Source: Cubamyces lactineus
Taxonomy: Eukaryota > Basidiomycota > Agaricomycetes > Polyporales > Polyporaceae
Direction of reading: 5' to 3'
DNA: 64,000 bases
Assembly (NCBI GenBank): GCA_022376465.1
Contig: JACDTU010000002.1
Location: forward strand, 186,001-250,000
Translations under genes and position numbers: made by a program
Notes under the pieces: generated by a model
Seen by the model: the letters and a program-made list of their open reading frames with translations, nothing else
Database searches by the model: none
Told to the model about the DNA's origin: nothing
Shown here: positions 46,838-59,041 of the stretch, in pieces
How positions within the stretch are numbered: position 1 is the stretch's first letter
Layout of the letters: each line of letters opens with the position of its first letter

Positions 46838-48513
46838 GACAGGATGCGGAGAACGGTGTAGCGGCGGTAGTACGAAACAACTGATCGGGGACCGCAGAGG
46901 GAGGGATGTGCACCACTTATACGGATCGCAAACGAGTGGACGCGGTGCACAGCGGCAGCAGTGACTGTTGCAGTTGCAGTTGGATTTAGAAAGCCGCGGC
47001 GAGCCTGGAAAGTTGAAAGAGGCGGCGGAAAAACGGGAGGAAGAAGAACGGTACGGGAGAGCCTATAGGCAAAGGGGACGGGAGGGTCGGAGACGCACAG
47101 CGTGCTCGGACGAGCGAGCGACGACGCCGTCTCCGTTCCCCATATTTAAGCCCCACGGACGAGACCACGCCCATAGCACGCCCAGCCGCGTTATCGTCCT
47201 TCTCAACCATGCTTCGTCGTCTAAGCATGCACGCTCCACGCACACAAACGTCGATACTGGGGGGAGGCGAGGGAGGCGATGGTGATGATGCGCCGCCAAG
47301 GCCTCGCCCGCGGGCCAATCGCCAGCTCGGGCCAAGAACGAGAGAGGACGCGACCGCGACGGCGGCGCACCGTGTACGTGTCTCGGGGCTTCTGTGGAGC
47401 GTGAGAGGGCTTCTTCGACTCGATTATTCGCACCGCAAGAGCGGATATGATGTCTCGCCTGGCGGTCTTCTCGAGCTGCGGACGCTCCAAGCCCCCTTGT
47501 TCTGCACGACTTGAACCTGCGCACGTTGCAGGGTTAACTCCCAGCAACGTGTATTTCTCTTGGCATTTGTTGAGATAGTGCTGCGGGTGTTGAGGCCACA
47601 AAGGCCGACGGGGAAAGGACAGCTTGGTGAGAAACAGCGGACGAGGACGAGCGACGCTTCTGGCCGGCGGCGAATCCGAGACTCCTCCAGATCGGTGGCA
47701 GTGCAGTACCAGCGCTACGCGAGGCTTTCATCCACTTTCGGCAATTTTAGTACGAAACGCTTTCAGGCTAGTGCGAGGGTCATTGAACCAAACACCCACT
47801 ACACACCAAAAGCATTGTAGGAGGATTCATCCTTGTACCTGTAAGTATTACCATACAGTGTAGATGTCTTGGAACGTTCATTGAGTGTTTCTTCAGCCTT
47901 TCAGGCTTTGATCACCTTCTTTCCAATCTGCTTCGCCGTAATTGCCAAGGCCGCCAAGTATTCCACACCCGTTATCAAGGCCATTCCGCGATACTTCTGA
48001 CAACGATGCTCGATCGTCGATCGCGGGTTGCCACAGCCTCGGTGTTTATCGCGCCAAAGCCCCAAGAGTCAAGCTGCGGGCTTGGCAAAGCTTGGGATCC
48101 TCGAAGGATCAGAGCGGGCTTGGCCCTCTTCGCTAACCTGGAGAACTGCTGCGCAATTGCACAATCGTAATGCAAGCTACGCTTTGCAGTTGGCTCTGTA
48201 GTAGACCCTCCGAGGAGAGAGGTTTGTGTCAGGCTGCATAACGAGGGCGCCCTGCGACCCACGTGCAAGGCGTGGAAACACGAATTGCAAGATGCGTAGT
48301 GATTAATAGTGATGGTGCTGTACAAAACAATATTATGGCGAGAGATGCGTGTATGTTACGATGCGGAGCATGATACATTACACACGACAACATTACGACG
48401 CTACGCACGACGACGGGAAACCGCACAGCGAAAGCGATGCCAGACAACGCCAAGGTGACCTCGCGCGAGCATCGCACAGACAGCCTTCAAGTCGTAGTGC
48501 TGTGGCCCATGCG
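46838..48513. other. 1.7-kb intergenic, no supported gene
   Basis: The left part is the promoter of the carrier gene, the right part the 3' flank of the RBR gene. No tRNA or coding frame passes inspection. Confidence 0.4.
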
Positions 48514-51500
48514 CTAATTCGCGCGACGCTGTTGTACTCTCTTCGACCGCCTCGGCTCTGCCATTACAGGGTGCGCCGGAGGCGCATGTGCAGGTATAGG
48601 CGCAAGCGCCGGCGGGGGCGCCACGGGAGCAGGGTAGTAATGAATGGGCGCATGCATGGCAGGCATCGCAGGTGGGTAGAACGCGCGCTCCTGGACCATT
48701 GGCGGCCCTCTTGCGTGGTCGATGTGCACATGCACGTTATACACCGGCCCATGGTGCTGGGCGGCAATAGGTGCGGGCGCAGGCCTGGGCGGAGCAGGAG
48801 GAGCAGGGGCCGGTGCCGGGGGTGCGAGTGGAAGCGCGGGGACGGCGCCGTCCAGGAATCGTGCGGCAGCGGCACGGTTGCGTTCGACCTGGCGCTGCCA
48901 CATTCGAACGATGTCCCCGCGCTCTTCTCGGCGTCGCTCACGGTCTGCCGCCCTCCGAGGGGCACGGTGGTAATGGTGCGGGAGCGCTGGTAAGGGCGGT
49001 AGGGCCGGACGGAAGTCGGCAATGAGCTCAGCACCGAATGCGCGGACGGCAGGAGGATGCGGCGGGAAGACGTGGTGCGCTCCGACACCTGCACCGGGAC
49101 GAGATGGACCGGCTGCAGGGGGAGGTGGGGGCAGGTCGACAGCGAGGTCCTTCTCGTTGAGTTCGGGGTGGGCGCGCTTGTACTCTTCGATAGCTTGCTT
49201 GGCAGCAGCGGTAACCTGTAAACACATGCACACGCATGAATAACGTATTGCACAGTTGGCTTCCAGAGAAGGATCGTTGCATACCTCGTCGCTATGACGT
49301 CCTTCGACTGACGCATCCCATAGTGGACACTTCTTCGGATCCGGCTGATCGTGGTATGGAGGAGGCTAGCAAAAAGGGAGGCATGTCTGATCAGAAGATG
49401 CCCAGGCTTCAAAAGAAGGGAGCTCACGTTCGCAAAGTGGTCGTACCCCTTGATGAGTTTGCGGCACACGTAGCACGACAGCGCGCCGCAATTTGGGCAT
49501 GTCATCTTGTTGCACTACAGGGCCCATGCGTTAACATGAATTAGACAGCGTCTGGACGGAATGCATACCCCCATCTCCTTGATGAACGCTGAGCAAGAGC
49601 AATACTCAGATCCTGCGCTGCACGGCCAAACACTTAGAAACACACCTTTCTGACACTTGGGGCAGTTGCGCATGAGAGCACGAGCTATGAAATGATCAGT
49701 TCGACGTCATCGAAGTAGGATATGCCTTAGGTGAGCTTACTCATAGCCTCCTCGATTGCGTGCCGAATATCTAGTTTCTTGTCGTCTGCGACCTCTGTCC
49801 ACACACACGAAAGTGAGCCATGGATCCACAGCTCCTACACCCCACATCCCACGTACCTTGACAACTCTTCGGCAAGTGATCCTGCACGCACGCTATGTGA
49901 GCGAGCTGCCCTCCTAATCACACACACAGAAGCCAACGACTCTACCACGCACCGGCTTCTTACACGCTCGACAGGTAACCGCCCCGCACGCCTCGTTCTC
50001 GCACCGGAACAACCGCTCGTGCTCGTTCTCAATCACGACCTTGTAATCGCAGAAGGGACACTCCTCGAGGTTCTCCAGCCCTGCAGCCTCGATCTCCTTC
50101 CGCTGCTTCACGCGTTCGTACAATTCAAGAAGCTTGGGAGTCAGGAAGCGGCGCAACTCGCTCTCCGGGAACGGCAGCTTGCAACCCGACTGGTCCATAC
50201 AGACGATGTGCGCATCGTGCTCGCCGAGCTTCGTCTCTGCGTACGTCATCATGCATGAGGTGCAGAAGAGGTGCGCCTCTGGACACTGGATCATTTTGTC
50301 CTATATGACGTACAAGTGAATCATCAATTCCACATGGTCGAGTCGTCGCACGGAGCTTGACACGTACGAAGGGATATTCGCAGAAGCAACAGCCACATTC
50401 AATACCGCCTTCTTCCTGCAACCTCAGTTCTTCAGCGACCTCTGCTGCCTTCTTGGCCTCTTCTTCGCTAATCTTCTCGCGGACCCATTGTATCTCTTTG
50501 TAGAGCTCCTCATCGTGCTGTGCAACCCCCTTGCCTTTGCCCACAGGTCTCGGGCGGCTCATGCGCTTGTAGGGAGGCGATTTGAGGGCCTGCTGCTCGC
50601 GGAGACGCATGTACGCGGGCGCGTAGAGCGCGTTCTCTTCGGCTAACGTCAGGCGGATATGTGCGGTTGGAATATCAGGAAAGTCTGCTGCCAGTTGCTC
50701 CTGTCTGGGTGTCAGCAGTTGCAGTTGCAAACGCACGCGTGTACGCGACTCACCACAGCCAGGATACCATAGTAGTAGCCGCCTTCATGTCTCCGATTCT
50801 TGTTCCCGTAGTCGATCTTTGGTTTCACGCCGCGATCGGGCTGGGGCTCATCATCCTCATGTTTCCGCTTACCCTTCCCTTTCGCGTCCGCCCTTGGATA
50901 GTCTGGGTTTTCGAAGAGAGTATGCAAGACCGGTTCGACCACCTTGTCTAGATAGTTGGGATAGTGTTGTTCGATGAGAGAATATACGTGCGCAGGCAGG
51001 ACATCCGGAATGATTTCCAGGACTTGGGCGACAAATCCATCGAATGGATCAGTGTCGTCCATTGCTGCCGGCTGGTTAACCGCTTCTGGTGCAGCATTCG
51101 GCATAGGTTTGTTGTCGTGGATGGCCTGCTCGATTGCTACGGGCCTAGGTTCGATGACTGGAGTAGGGTCACGATGTGGAGGGTGATCCTCACGCATATC
51201 GAGGTCAGGGAGGAATAGAGGTAACGCACGAGGAGGTGTCGGTGCGCGAGCAGGCGTCGGTGCTGCAGCAGGGACTGCGGCAGGTGGTACCACAGCACGC
51301 GGGCGTGAAGGTCCGGCGACTGGCTCTGCCCTCGTCTTAGCCTTCTTGCGAGCTCGATTCTGCTGCGACAGCGCGGGGTATAGCTGCGACAGATTCTCTG
51401 GGAGTTCATCACAGTCGGAATCGGTCAGCTCAATGACATCGCCGCCGACTGGAATGGACCGCCTTCGCGTGGCGCGAGATTTGCCAGACCGTGTTGTGCG

Positions 51501-51563
51501 GCGAGGAGGATCTGCCGCGGGAGAACTCTCGCGCGAACTGACGTTGATGACGGGTAGGTTCAT
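48514..51563 (-). CDS. RBR (RING-IBR-RING) ubiquitin ligase, RNF216-like
   Basis: About ten exons. The N-terminal 300 residues are low in complexity with Lys/Arg patches and an ELTDSDCDEL stretch that may be a SUMO-interacting motif. RING1 reads ECGCCFCEYPF then DKMIQCPEAHLFCTSCM. The IBR has CPFCDYKVVIENEHERLFRC and CRACKKP. RING2 holds CPKCQK and GCNKMTCPNCGALSCYVC, whose CNKMTC segment carries the likely ubiquitin-accepting Cys. This wording is close to animal RNF216/TRIAD3, which builds K63-linked chains. The C-terminal 240 residues are Pro/Ala-rich and end in basic residues (RRSKRVQQRR). ATG 51563 is the first Met in the frame; an upstream exon is possible. Confidence 0.85.
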
Positions 51564-53277
51564 TACTGAGGAACAAGGGGCGTCAGCACTGCTCCTCTCG
51601 ACAGAGACATTAGGTGATAGAGGCGAGTTTGTTTCACGAGCTCTAACTGGAGAGATAATACCTGGGCGATAAGCCGTTTGGCTCCGGAGAGGACTCAAGG
51701 CATGCCAAGCAGCAAACAGTAGGGGTATATGTAGATATACCCCTTTCTACTGAGGGCCCGATGTTGCGTGAATATCTCTGTATTGTATAGGCCGTAGGCT
51801 TGAGTTTGAGCCCAATTAATCAACATCGCGGCCTCACGTCTGGCACCTATGTAAGGTGCCACACGAGTCGGGCGAAGAGGAAGTGCACCGGGTGTAATGG
51901 TTGTGGGAATGTCATGGCAATACGGAACTCACCTGATGGCCGCTCAATAGGATACCAGCTCCTGGCTGCGCTCCTATGCAAGATGGTATCCGCCGCTACG
52001 GTCAGACTTCTAGTTGTGTCCGTAGTGTAGCCACTCTCGTGAAACTAGTAGCTGGCCAAACAGTGTCGTCTTGCACGATTCGAGTACCAGTTTTGATGCT
52101 GCCTTTGTGGAAGGTAGGCTTCCAGGTCAATGCAACCTACACTCTTGTCTCGTGAAACCGCGTCTCAGCCGGATCAAGTAATGGTCAATTTATGAGCCAG
52201 ACAATAAGCAAAGCGGGAGTCGCCAAGGAGTTGCTCGACAAAGAGGCACAAATCCAGTCCAACGACCCAGGGCGCTTCATCACGTGTCACAATGCCACGT
52301 TCGAAAGGCGCGCTAGGTCACGCACACGTGCCACGACGTCACACGTGACAGACGCGCGCCTGTGACATAGAGAGCGGCGTCTAGGCTTGGCTCTTCTCCG
52401 TCACCCAGTGTGAGCTGGAGTGGCACATACTCAGGACGGTATGCGAATGTAGGTCTTCCGCATACTTGCATGAACTACGAGTGCTCATGATATACCTTGC
52501 AGGCTCAAGCCAGCGCGATCTTTGGCCGACGCCACATCCGCCATCTCGCGGTTGGGAACACCATCATGATGCAACATCTCCGCAGACTCCGTCAGGTGAA
52601 CGGAGACATCGGCCCCGTCTCCTACAGTCTCCCCCATTGGTTCTTTTGCGATCTTTAGACGCGAATCCGCGCAACCAGCCTTCAGGAACTCTCGCATTGT
52701 CATGATGGCTCGACTGACAACAATGCTATTGCAACTGGGGCTGTGTTTCAGCCGTCCGGGATCGATCTCAGCATCACGCTGGACGTCGCGTACATTGCCA
52801 ATGCTGGTCTCGAACGAGCCGTCAGCAATGCCCAGGTGGTCAATGTGCGCATGCGCGATGTAGCCGTTGCTATGAGCAAAGCATCACACAGCCTGCAGCT
52901 GGTATGTGTTGCTAACTTGGTAGCTAAGAGGGGCTTCCGCTCTGCACTACCTCCAACCTCAGAGGAGAGGATCCCCAACTGCACAGGGATTCCCGTGTAG
53001 GAAGGGACACCGTCTATCATCCGTATTCGGTCCCACGATGGACAGGCCTACACATTCCACCTGCGTTACTTCGTCAGCGGCCACAGACCTTGGAATAGGC
53101 AGGCCATCTGCATCCATTGAAACACAAGCGTCCAACCTCTACGAACATCAATCACTAGCTGATGGCCGCCAGCACGAACAATCTCCGGGGCACGGCACCA
53201 TCGGATCGTGGTCAGGCAGTAGACTTGTCTCGGCCAACGACTGGCCATGTCCGCCCGAGCGCCCTCGACCTGAGAGG
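51564..53277. other. 1.7-kb divergent intergenic region
   Basis: This separates the divergent RBR and secreted-protein genes. It holds a CACGTG cluster (separate entry) and a few frames without support (52466-52705, 52743-53000). Confidence 0.4.
52281..52347. promoter_or_regulatory. cluster of three CACGTG boxes with an ACGTCA site
   Basis: CACGTG occurs at 52281, 52325 and 52342, and GACGTCAC overlaps the last one. Three E-box/G-box type palindromes in 67 bp suggest a bHLH or bZIP regulated switch for one of the flanking divergent genes. The distance to either start codon is over 700 bp, so this is tentative. Confidence 0.35.
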
Positions 53278-53285
53278 TATAAAAG
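53278..53285 (+). promoter_or_regulatory. TATA box of the secreted-protein gene
   Basis: TATAAAAG lies 122 bp before the ATG at 53407, followed by a pyrimidine-rich leader. This is a strong, well-placed core promoter, consistent with high inducible expression. Confidence 0.65.
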
Positions 53286-53406
53286 CAGCCCTCCCTGCAG
53301 CTCGAATTCTTCAGTTTGTAACTCACCCACTTCCACTTCCATTGCAATTCACCTCTTCCGGCCCGGTGCCTTTCCCCCCACTTTCGTACTCACTCTCATT
53401 TTCAAC

Positions 53407-53967
53407 ATGCGCTTCTCTGCCGTTGTCCTTGCCGTTGTTTCCGCCGCCGCCGTCGGTCTTGCTCAGACGACCGGCACTGGTGATGGTGCGCTCTTCTCTA
53501 CTACTACTCCCCGATCAGGCCTCTTTCTAACGTGCACGCCTTGCAGCTACTTTCTACGAGGCTGGCCTGGGTGCCTGCGGTGTCTTCAACACCGACAGCG
53601 ACTTCATTGTTGCCATAGACGCCGCCACCTTCGACAACTTCCCGTACGTCTCATCCCTGTTCTCCTCTTGTACCACTCACTGACTTTGCTTTTCAGTGGT
53701 GCAACCGGCAACCCCAACGCGTCAGTATTTGGAAGCAACTGGCCTGTTTTTGACGCAGTACTGACTCGCTCCTCATACAGTAACCCCATTTGCCACAAGT
53801 CGCTCACCGCGACCGGCCCCGACGGCAAGACAGTCACCGTGACGGTCACCGACCGCTGCGCGGGCTGTGCACCGGGCAGCATCGACCTTACGCCCACCGC
53901 ATTCCAACAGCTCGCGTCGCTCGACGTCGGCCGTCTCCACGGCGTCACCTGGACCCTCTCCGCCTAA
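53407..53967 (+). CDS. secreted double-psi beta-barrel (RlpA-like/expansin-related) protein
   Basis: Four exons (53407-53485, 53547-53643, 53697-53720, 53781-53967) give 128 residues. The N-terminus MRFSAVVLAVVSAAAVGLAQ is a signal peptide, cleaved probably after AQ. The mature domain has ATFYEAGLGACG, SDFIVAI, NPICHKSL, TVTVTDRCAGCAPGSIDL and TPTAFQQLA, the double-psi beta-barrel pattern with conserved Cys pairs and the DRC Asp. Small single-domain proteins of this kind are abundant in mushrooms and act at cell walls or as cerato-platanin/barwin-like effectors; no lytic activity is certain. The 24-bp third exon is short but both junctions are canonical. Confidence 0.88.
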   Translation: MRFSAVVLAVVSAAAVGLAQTTGTGDGALFSTTTPRSGLFLTCTPCSYFLRGWPGCLRCLQHRQRLHCCHRRRHLRQLPVRLIPVLLLYHSLTLLFSGATGNPNASVFGSNWPVFDAVLTRSSYSNPICHKSLTATGPDGKTVTVTVTDRCAGCAPGSIDLTPTAFQQLASLDVGRLHGVTWTLSA

Positions 53968-54481
53968 GCCCTCGAAGACGGGACGGGACGGGTGAAGTAG
54001 AAGCGATATCCGCCTGCTCACGCCCATGATGATTATGACTGCTCGTGATGATGTACGATTAGGCTACTGCTTTGAATTGTGATGGAAGTGGATCTATAGT
54101 GGTCGGCGGTGTGTCGCCGTTGTGTGATTGAGAACCCGGCGGCGTATCGAGGATCAGCATTCATCGAGTCGAATGGCGCGAGTTCAGGTAAATATCCAGC
54201 TTGGCTGTAGCACTACCCGCGCACTTGTGATATACGAACTCACGGTTAACAGCCGTCAGAGTCTGCCTGTGAATTTGATGAAGGCGCAGCCTGTGTGTCG
54301 ACGGGCAGTAGAGGGCGCTACCAGCCACTTAACAGATGCAATAGTGACGCTTTACTGGCGCGACTTCTGTACTATGACGACCGCCATACGATTGGTCTAC
54401 CTACATACATCCCATGCTTTCAACTGTAGCTATACGAAACTTCTGTCCACTAATCTGTGTAGAGACCAGGGGATAGTGCAT
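53968..54481. other. intergenic between convergent genes
   Basis: About 510 bp hold the 3' ends of the secreted-protein and F-box genes. No further feature is seen. Confidence 0.5.
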
Positions 54482-56224
54482 CTACAAATCCGAATAATTG
54501 CTATTCAGTACTAGCTCGGGACAGATGCAACAAGATAAACACGCACCGGGACCAGCCCAACCATGACCTCGCAGAAGCCACTCCGAGTCCTCGCATCCGT
54601 CGAACTCGTGGACGGTCCGGAATTGTACCTTGGTGTAGTCCCAGAACGGCAGGGTGAACCGTGTACCACTCACCGGGTCCCGCCGGATGGGGTACAGCTG
54701 TGGCCCGTACCCGACAAGCTCGAGGGAGGGCGGGTGCCAGTAATCCTCGGCGAGGTGCTCCTTGAAGCTGTGGTTGTACATCTGGTCGATACAGTGCAGG
54801 TACCGTAGCTTCGTTCGCTTGCTGAACTGCACGCGCAGTATCATGTCAGGGAACCAAATGGGCGGGAGAATGGTGTTGCATGACATACCAGGTGCAAGAG
54901 GATCTTGACTGTCTCATCCTTCGTGACCGAATAGTAGTGGTCGAGGAGCATCGCCTTGAGGCCGAGCGGGAGGATGATGTCAAGGCGCTTGACGTGGTCC
55001 TCTGTGAACCGCGACCCTTGCATCTCCAGACCGAGTACCTCGAGATCGAGCAAGGTGCGGAACGTTTCGTAGAACGGCCAAGCGAAAGTGTCGGCCTTCG
55101 CGAGGCTGTTGAACGACACGTCCAACCGTCTCAACCCTCGTCGGTCCCGCACAAAGCTCGCGAGCGTATCTACGATACGTCGAGGATGAGTGTATGCGTT
55201 GAGGGCTAGCTTCAGAGAATGGAGACGGGGCAAAGCAGTTGGGAAGACTGCCATCGCGTTCCGCAGTTCCATGGCGCAACTTGATCTGTGGGAGGCTAGA
55301 ATGCCGAGCGACCGCAAGTCAGTACAGTGATGGAATACCTGCTCGACGCCCTCCAGACTGTTCGGCCACATCATGAACAGTTCCTGGAGGGCATAGAAAC
55401 GGTGCACAGGCGCCTGTAGAAACAGGTCGTCGTAGACCCAAAGTTGGCGCAGGGTGGGAGGTGTCTCCTCCAGGCAGTAGACAACCTCATCCTCGAGATC
55501 TTCGTCAAGCCTTGCCAGATTCACGACGTGCGTTGGGTCGCCATTGAGGCAGAGCATACGCAAACTAGACATCTCGCTTATCAGTTCGAAGAGCCCCGTG
55601 ACGACCCTACGAGCTCGTGCAGGTTAGAAGATCGAGATGCTGCATAGATTGGAGGAATACACGCACGGTATGTTGAGCTGCCTCAAGTTTGCGCCGCATG
55701 ACGCAGAGAGCGCTTTCACTACCTCGATAGGCAACTGAGGCTCAGCTCCGCTCCAACGGAAGGAGCGGAGGTTGGGAAGGCACTTCAGAGCGTCGCGAAG
55801 AAGTCCTATGGAATTTTCAGTCGCGAAGCCTCTGGCATGAGAGTATGTGGCGCAAGGACTCACGAAGCTCGAAGAGGCGATCCGTCGAAGCGTAAGCACG
55901 CACAGAGAGCTCCCTAATTGTGAGGGCGAACGCGGGATCCTGCATAATCTGTCTGAGACTCTCGTAGCTCGCGTCGTTCTGGCGTTCCCATTCTTCGTAG
56001 TCGAACTCGTCCCACTTGTCGTTTTCGTCGTCTGTGAGCCACCTCGCTTGATAGAGGCCGAAACAGATTGTCACTCTGGAGAAGACTTGCGAGAACGCGA
56101 TCTGGTGCAAGTCCCTGGAGACGAAGAGGCAGCTCCGCTGGTCGGCGCGCGGAAGGATTTCGATGACATGTCGCCATATGTCGAGTGGTAGTTGCACTGT
56201 AGTTTGAACGCCAACGTGAGGCAT
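54482..56224 (-). CDS. F-box protein with leucine-rich repeats
   Basis: An F-box-like motif opens the protein (VQLPLDIWRHVIEILPRADQ, then LFVSRDLHQIAF), as in SCF ubiquitin ligase adaptors that bind Skp1. Irregular leucine-rich repeats follow: LPNLRSFRWSG, LRQLNIP, MSSLRMLCLNG, LRQLWVYDDLF, LRSLGILAS, LHSLKLALNAYTHP, LRRLDVSFNSL, LEVLGLEM, LRYLHCIDQM. About five exons. Such F-box/LRR proteins are a large, fast-evolving family in basidiomycetes and usually lack known substrates. The last exon end (54482) is the least certain point. Confidence 0.75.
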
Positions 56225-56835
56225 GGTTTTCTAGGATGCAAGGGTCAGGGTGGCGTGTGTGTGGACGCTCCACGTTGTGCGAGTGGGGAGGCTGGGGTCC
56301 CTGACTTCTGGAGGGTTTATATACGAACGAGTCGAGAGATTTTGGTACCATGCCGTTCATCACGAAAAAAGGGAGTCGAAAATCCTAGAGTGTTGGAAAA
56401 AGAGTCGGTATGTCTTGATGCGGTCTTGAGGAACGCGCCGCCGTGTCGTTGAGCGAGCCTTGTGCTTCGGTTCGTGCATGCGAGCAACGTTTGTCGACTG
56501 CATCGATATGCTAGTGCAAGGATACATAAACGGAGGCAAAGGTCCGACTTGCGCCAACTTTCAGTTGTGGTAGTCGCTAAGTAAGTACTAAAGACGTTGG
56601 TAGGGTAGATGAGCGCCCAGCAGCAGTCCTCGGTAGGCGCCCGTTAGCCTCCTTAGGCCACTGGCATGCGTTCTATCGAGGGGAGGGAGGAACGAGTGCA
56701 AATGTCCTGAGGTTGACAAAACATGACATTGCCGTTCCAAAGCAGTCAATTGACTGTATGGCAAAGAGCACGAAATATGGCCGAATCCGTAACGAACTTA
56801 ACAAGAGGTACGAGAGTCGCAAGCGCCTGGCCTCG

Positions 56836-57733
56836 TCATGAACGAAGTAAACAGATTGCTTTATTGAGTGCCACGCATTGATCCATCCTGCCCGGCTTGT
56901 GTACGAAAACCGTTGCAGCAAACCAAAAACCGTCTATATGGACGAGGTTTACGAGCTTGACAGTACGCGTGCTGTACCTGTGAGCATTTCTGGGGACGTC
57001 CCATTCCTGTGCTGAGGCGGTGAGGTCTACTTTCCATAATCTATCAAGCAACGTTAGTGTGGCTGTATCAAATACGCCATTATGATCCGGCCTCACCTTC
57101 TCGAAGAATCTCTCACAGGCCTCGGCGACCGCAATCATGAGCTGAAAGGGATTCTGCACGCCGTTTGGGTCACCGATTCGAATGTGTTCCGTGTAGATGG
57201 CGTACGCAGGCCACTAGGAAGCCAAACATCAGGAGACTCCCCTACGACAACGCTCAGCGTTGACTTACCGAAATCTTAAGCCGGATGCCTGAGTGCGAGA
57301 AGATGCGAAGAACATCATCCCAAACGTTACAGGATCCCATCGCTGAGCGCATCGTCACCGTGACGGAGCGATGGATGTGTAGCATGTCGTGCACCCACAG
57401 GATAGGCGCATTATCTCCATGCCGGGGAGGGGTTCCTTCCGAGATCTCGACGGAGCAACCATGGTGGAGGAAAGGTCGAAGGTTATCGCGAGGGGCGACG
57501 GGGTGTAGAGAGGTCAAAGCGGAGGTCCAGAGACAGGCGCACTTTGATACGAAGAGATGGGCGCGCAGAGTCCGGTAGACATCGCGGGGCCGGCGGCGTG
57601 CCACTCGGGCGGGCAGCCGTAGAATCTTGACCAGGGTTTGATGCGATTGCTTGGATTCTGCAAGAATCCGGACTGCGTTCAAGTTGTCCACAAGGGCGCG
57701 GTGACCGGTGGCGCTCTCGTGGCGTTGGCTCAT
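56836..57733 (-). CDS. uncharacterised protein, possibly F-box-related
   Basis: At least three exons can be followed. The first (57733 to about 57265) contains VYRTLRAHLFVSKCACLWTSAL, like the helix after the F-box in neighbouring families, then WVHDMLHIHRSVTVTMRS. The second (about 57215-57098) reads ISWPAYAIYTEHIRIGDP and FQLMIAVAEACERFFEK across the junction. The third starts near 57041. The end is uncertain. I know of similar small basidiomycete proteins but no function. The CDS may extend upstream, because the frame is open to about 57850 with a Cys-rich stretch (CFFCAKCSQ). Confidence 0.4.
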
Positions 57734-59041
57734 GCGGCCGGGCGGGCAATGTGCCTGTTCTGAGCCTCCTTGGACTATCTGCGAGCACTTGGCGCAGAAA
57801 AAGCAAGCTATGGCCAAATCACAGTTGCAATGTCCCTCAGACTCCTTCTATTGTCGGCGCCATAGTCGTAAGGTGAGGTACTGCCAACAACAAGTTGACG
57901 ACGACGGTTCGAGTCAAGCACCGCGTGTTAAAGCGTAGCGACATAGCCCTCCCTGAATGTAGACTATGATCAGCCTCAGGATCGTAGAGCGCCCGTTTGC
58001 AAGCGATAGCCTTCAGGTCCACTGACTCGTGGCAATCCGGGGGTCGTGGTGTGCCTCGGCGGCTCGACTTGACACATGCCAGGTTCTGGGTTGCATAATG
58101 CTATAGAACGTTAAGCATGCATACATATGAGGTGCATACGACCTAGGCTCCTCTTGGTCGAAGTTTGGAGGAAAGGGACACTTGAGGGATCCGAGATCCG
58201 AGAGGAGCAAGAAGTCGAGTCTGAGACGGCGCCTCTCGAACTGATCTTTATCCAATCTCGATATTCGCTTTTATTATGAGTTGTTTGTTGCGGTGTATTA
58301 TTCGCCCTGGATACGAAGTTACGAGTCTCATTCTCTCTCGTATACTACACCCCCCCTCCCCCCAGCGATACTGGATCAAAGCGCCGTATGAAACTGGGTA
58401 GCTTTCCCAAGACCAATCATCGTTCAGGTCATGATGACCAGGCTGTAGCCTGCCTGGACCCGGAGGGACATAGATCCACCTGATTGGCCGAGTTAGCGAT
58501 CGCCGCACATATCACGAATTACATATACTTACAGCAGATTTGATTTTTGATAGTGACAGAAGCGGAAGAGTGACTCAAAACTGGCTTGTGGTGTGTGAAC
58601 TGCCAGGGACGCTTACGCCATTGTGTCAAGGTTTCCACGTCATTCTGCACACTCTCAGGCTGGTCGCGTTCAGCCTCTATCGCATCATGTTCTCCCGCTA
58701 ACGTCGCCTTTCTCTTATCTTCACATACAGAGACTATGCGATGTTGTCTCCTGTATCCAGTGCATTCATACCGCTGTCAAGCCTGAGGTGCCGCCAATTG
58801 CCCAACGTTGTGCTCACGACACAGTTACTAGGCTGAGTATGGCTCCGAGTGTCCGCCTCCGCCGCCTTCACGGAGCTAAAAATTGGTATTGGCTCATTTC
58901 TATTCGCACAGCGGCGCAGACCTCTGTCGGGACCGAAACGGATGACTCACTGATCGCAGCCTGAGCCTGGCACCCCAGTGGCCTATATATGAGCTCAGAG
59001 CTGGCTGTGAGGAGACCGTTGTTGCGACGACTTATATCAAT
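57734..59041. other. 1.3-kb intergenic, no supported gene
   Basis: It contains a short C/T-rich run near 58344-58366. The plus frame at 58623-58964 has no motif. The right part is the promoter of the hydrolase gene. Confidence 0.4.

Noticed and set aside
47500..47560. Minus-strand GGTTCAAGT resembling a tRNA T loop
   Set aside because: The flanking bases do not pair as a T stem and no acceptor stem is found.
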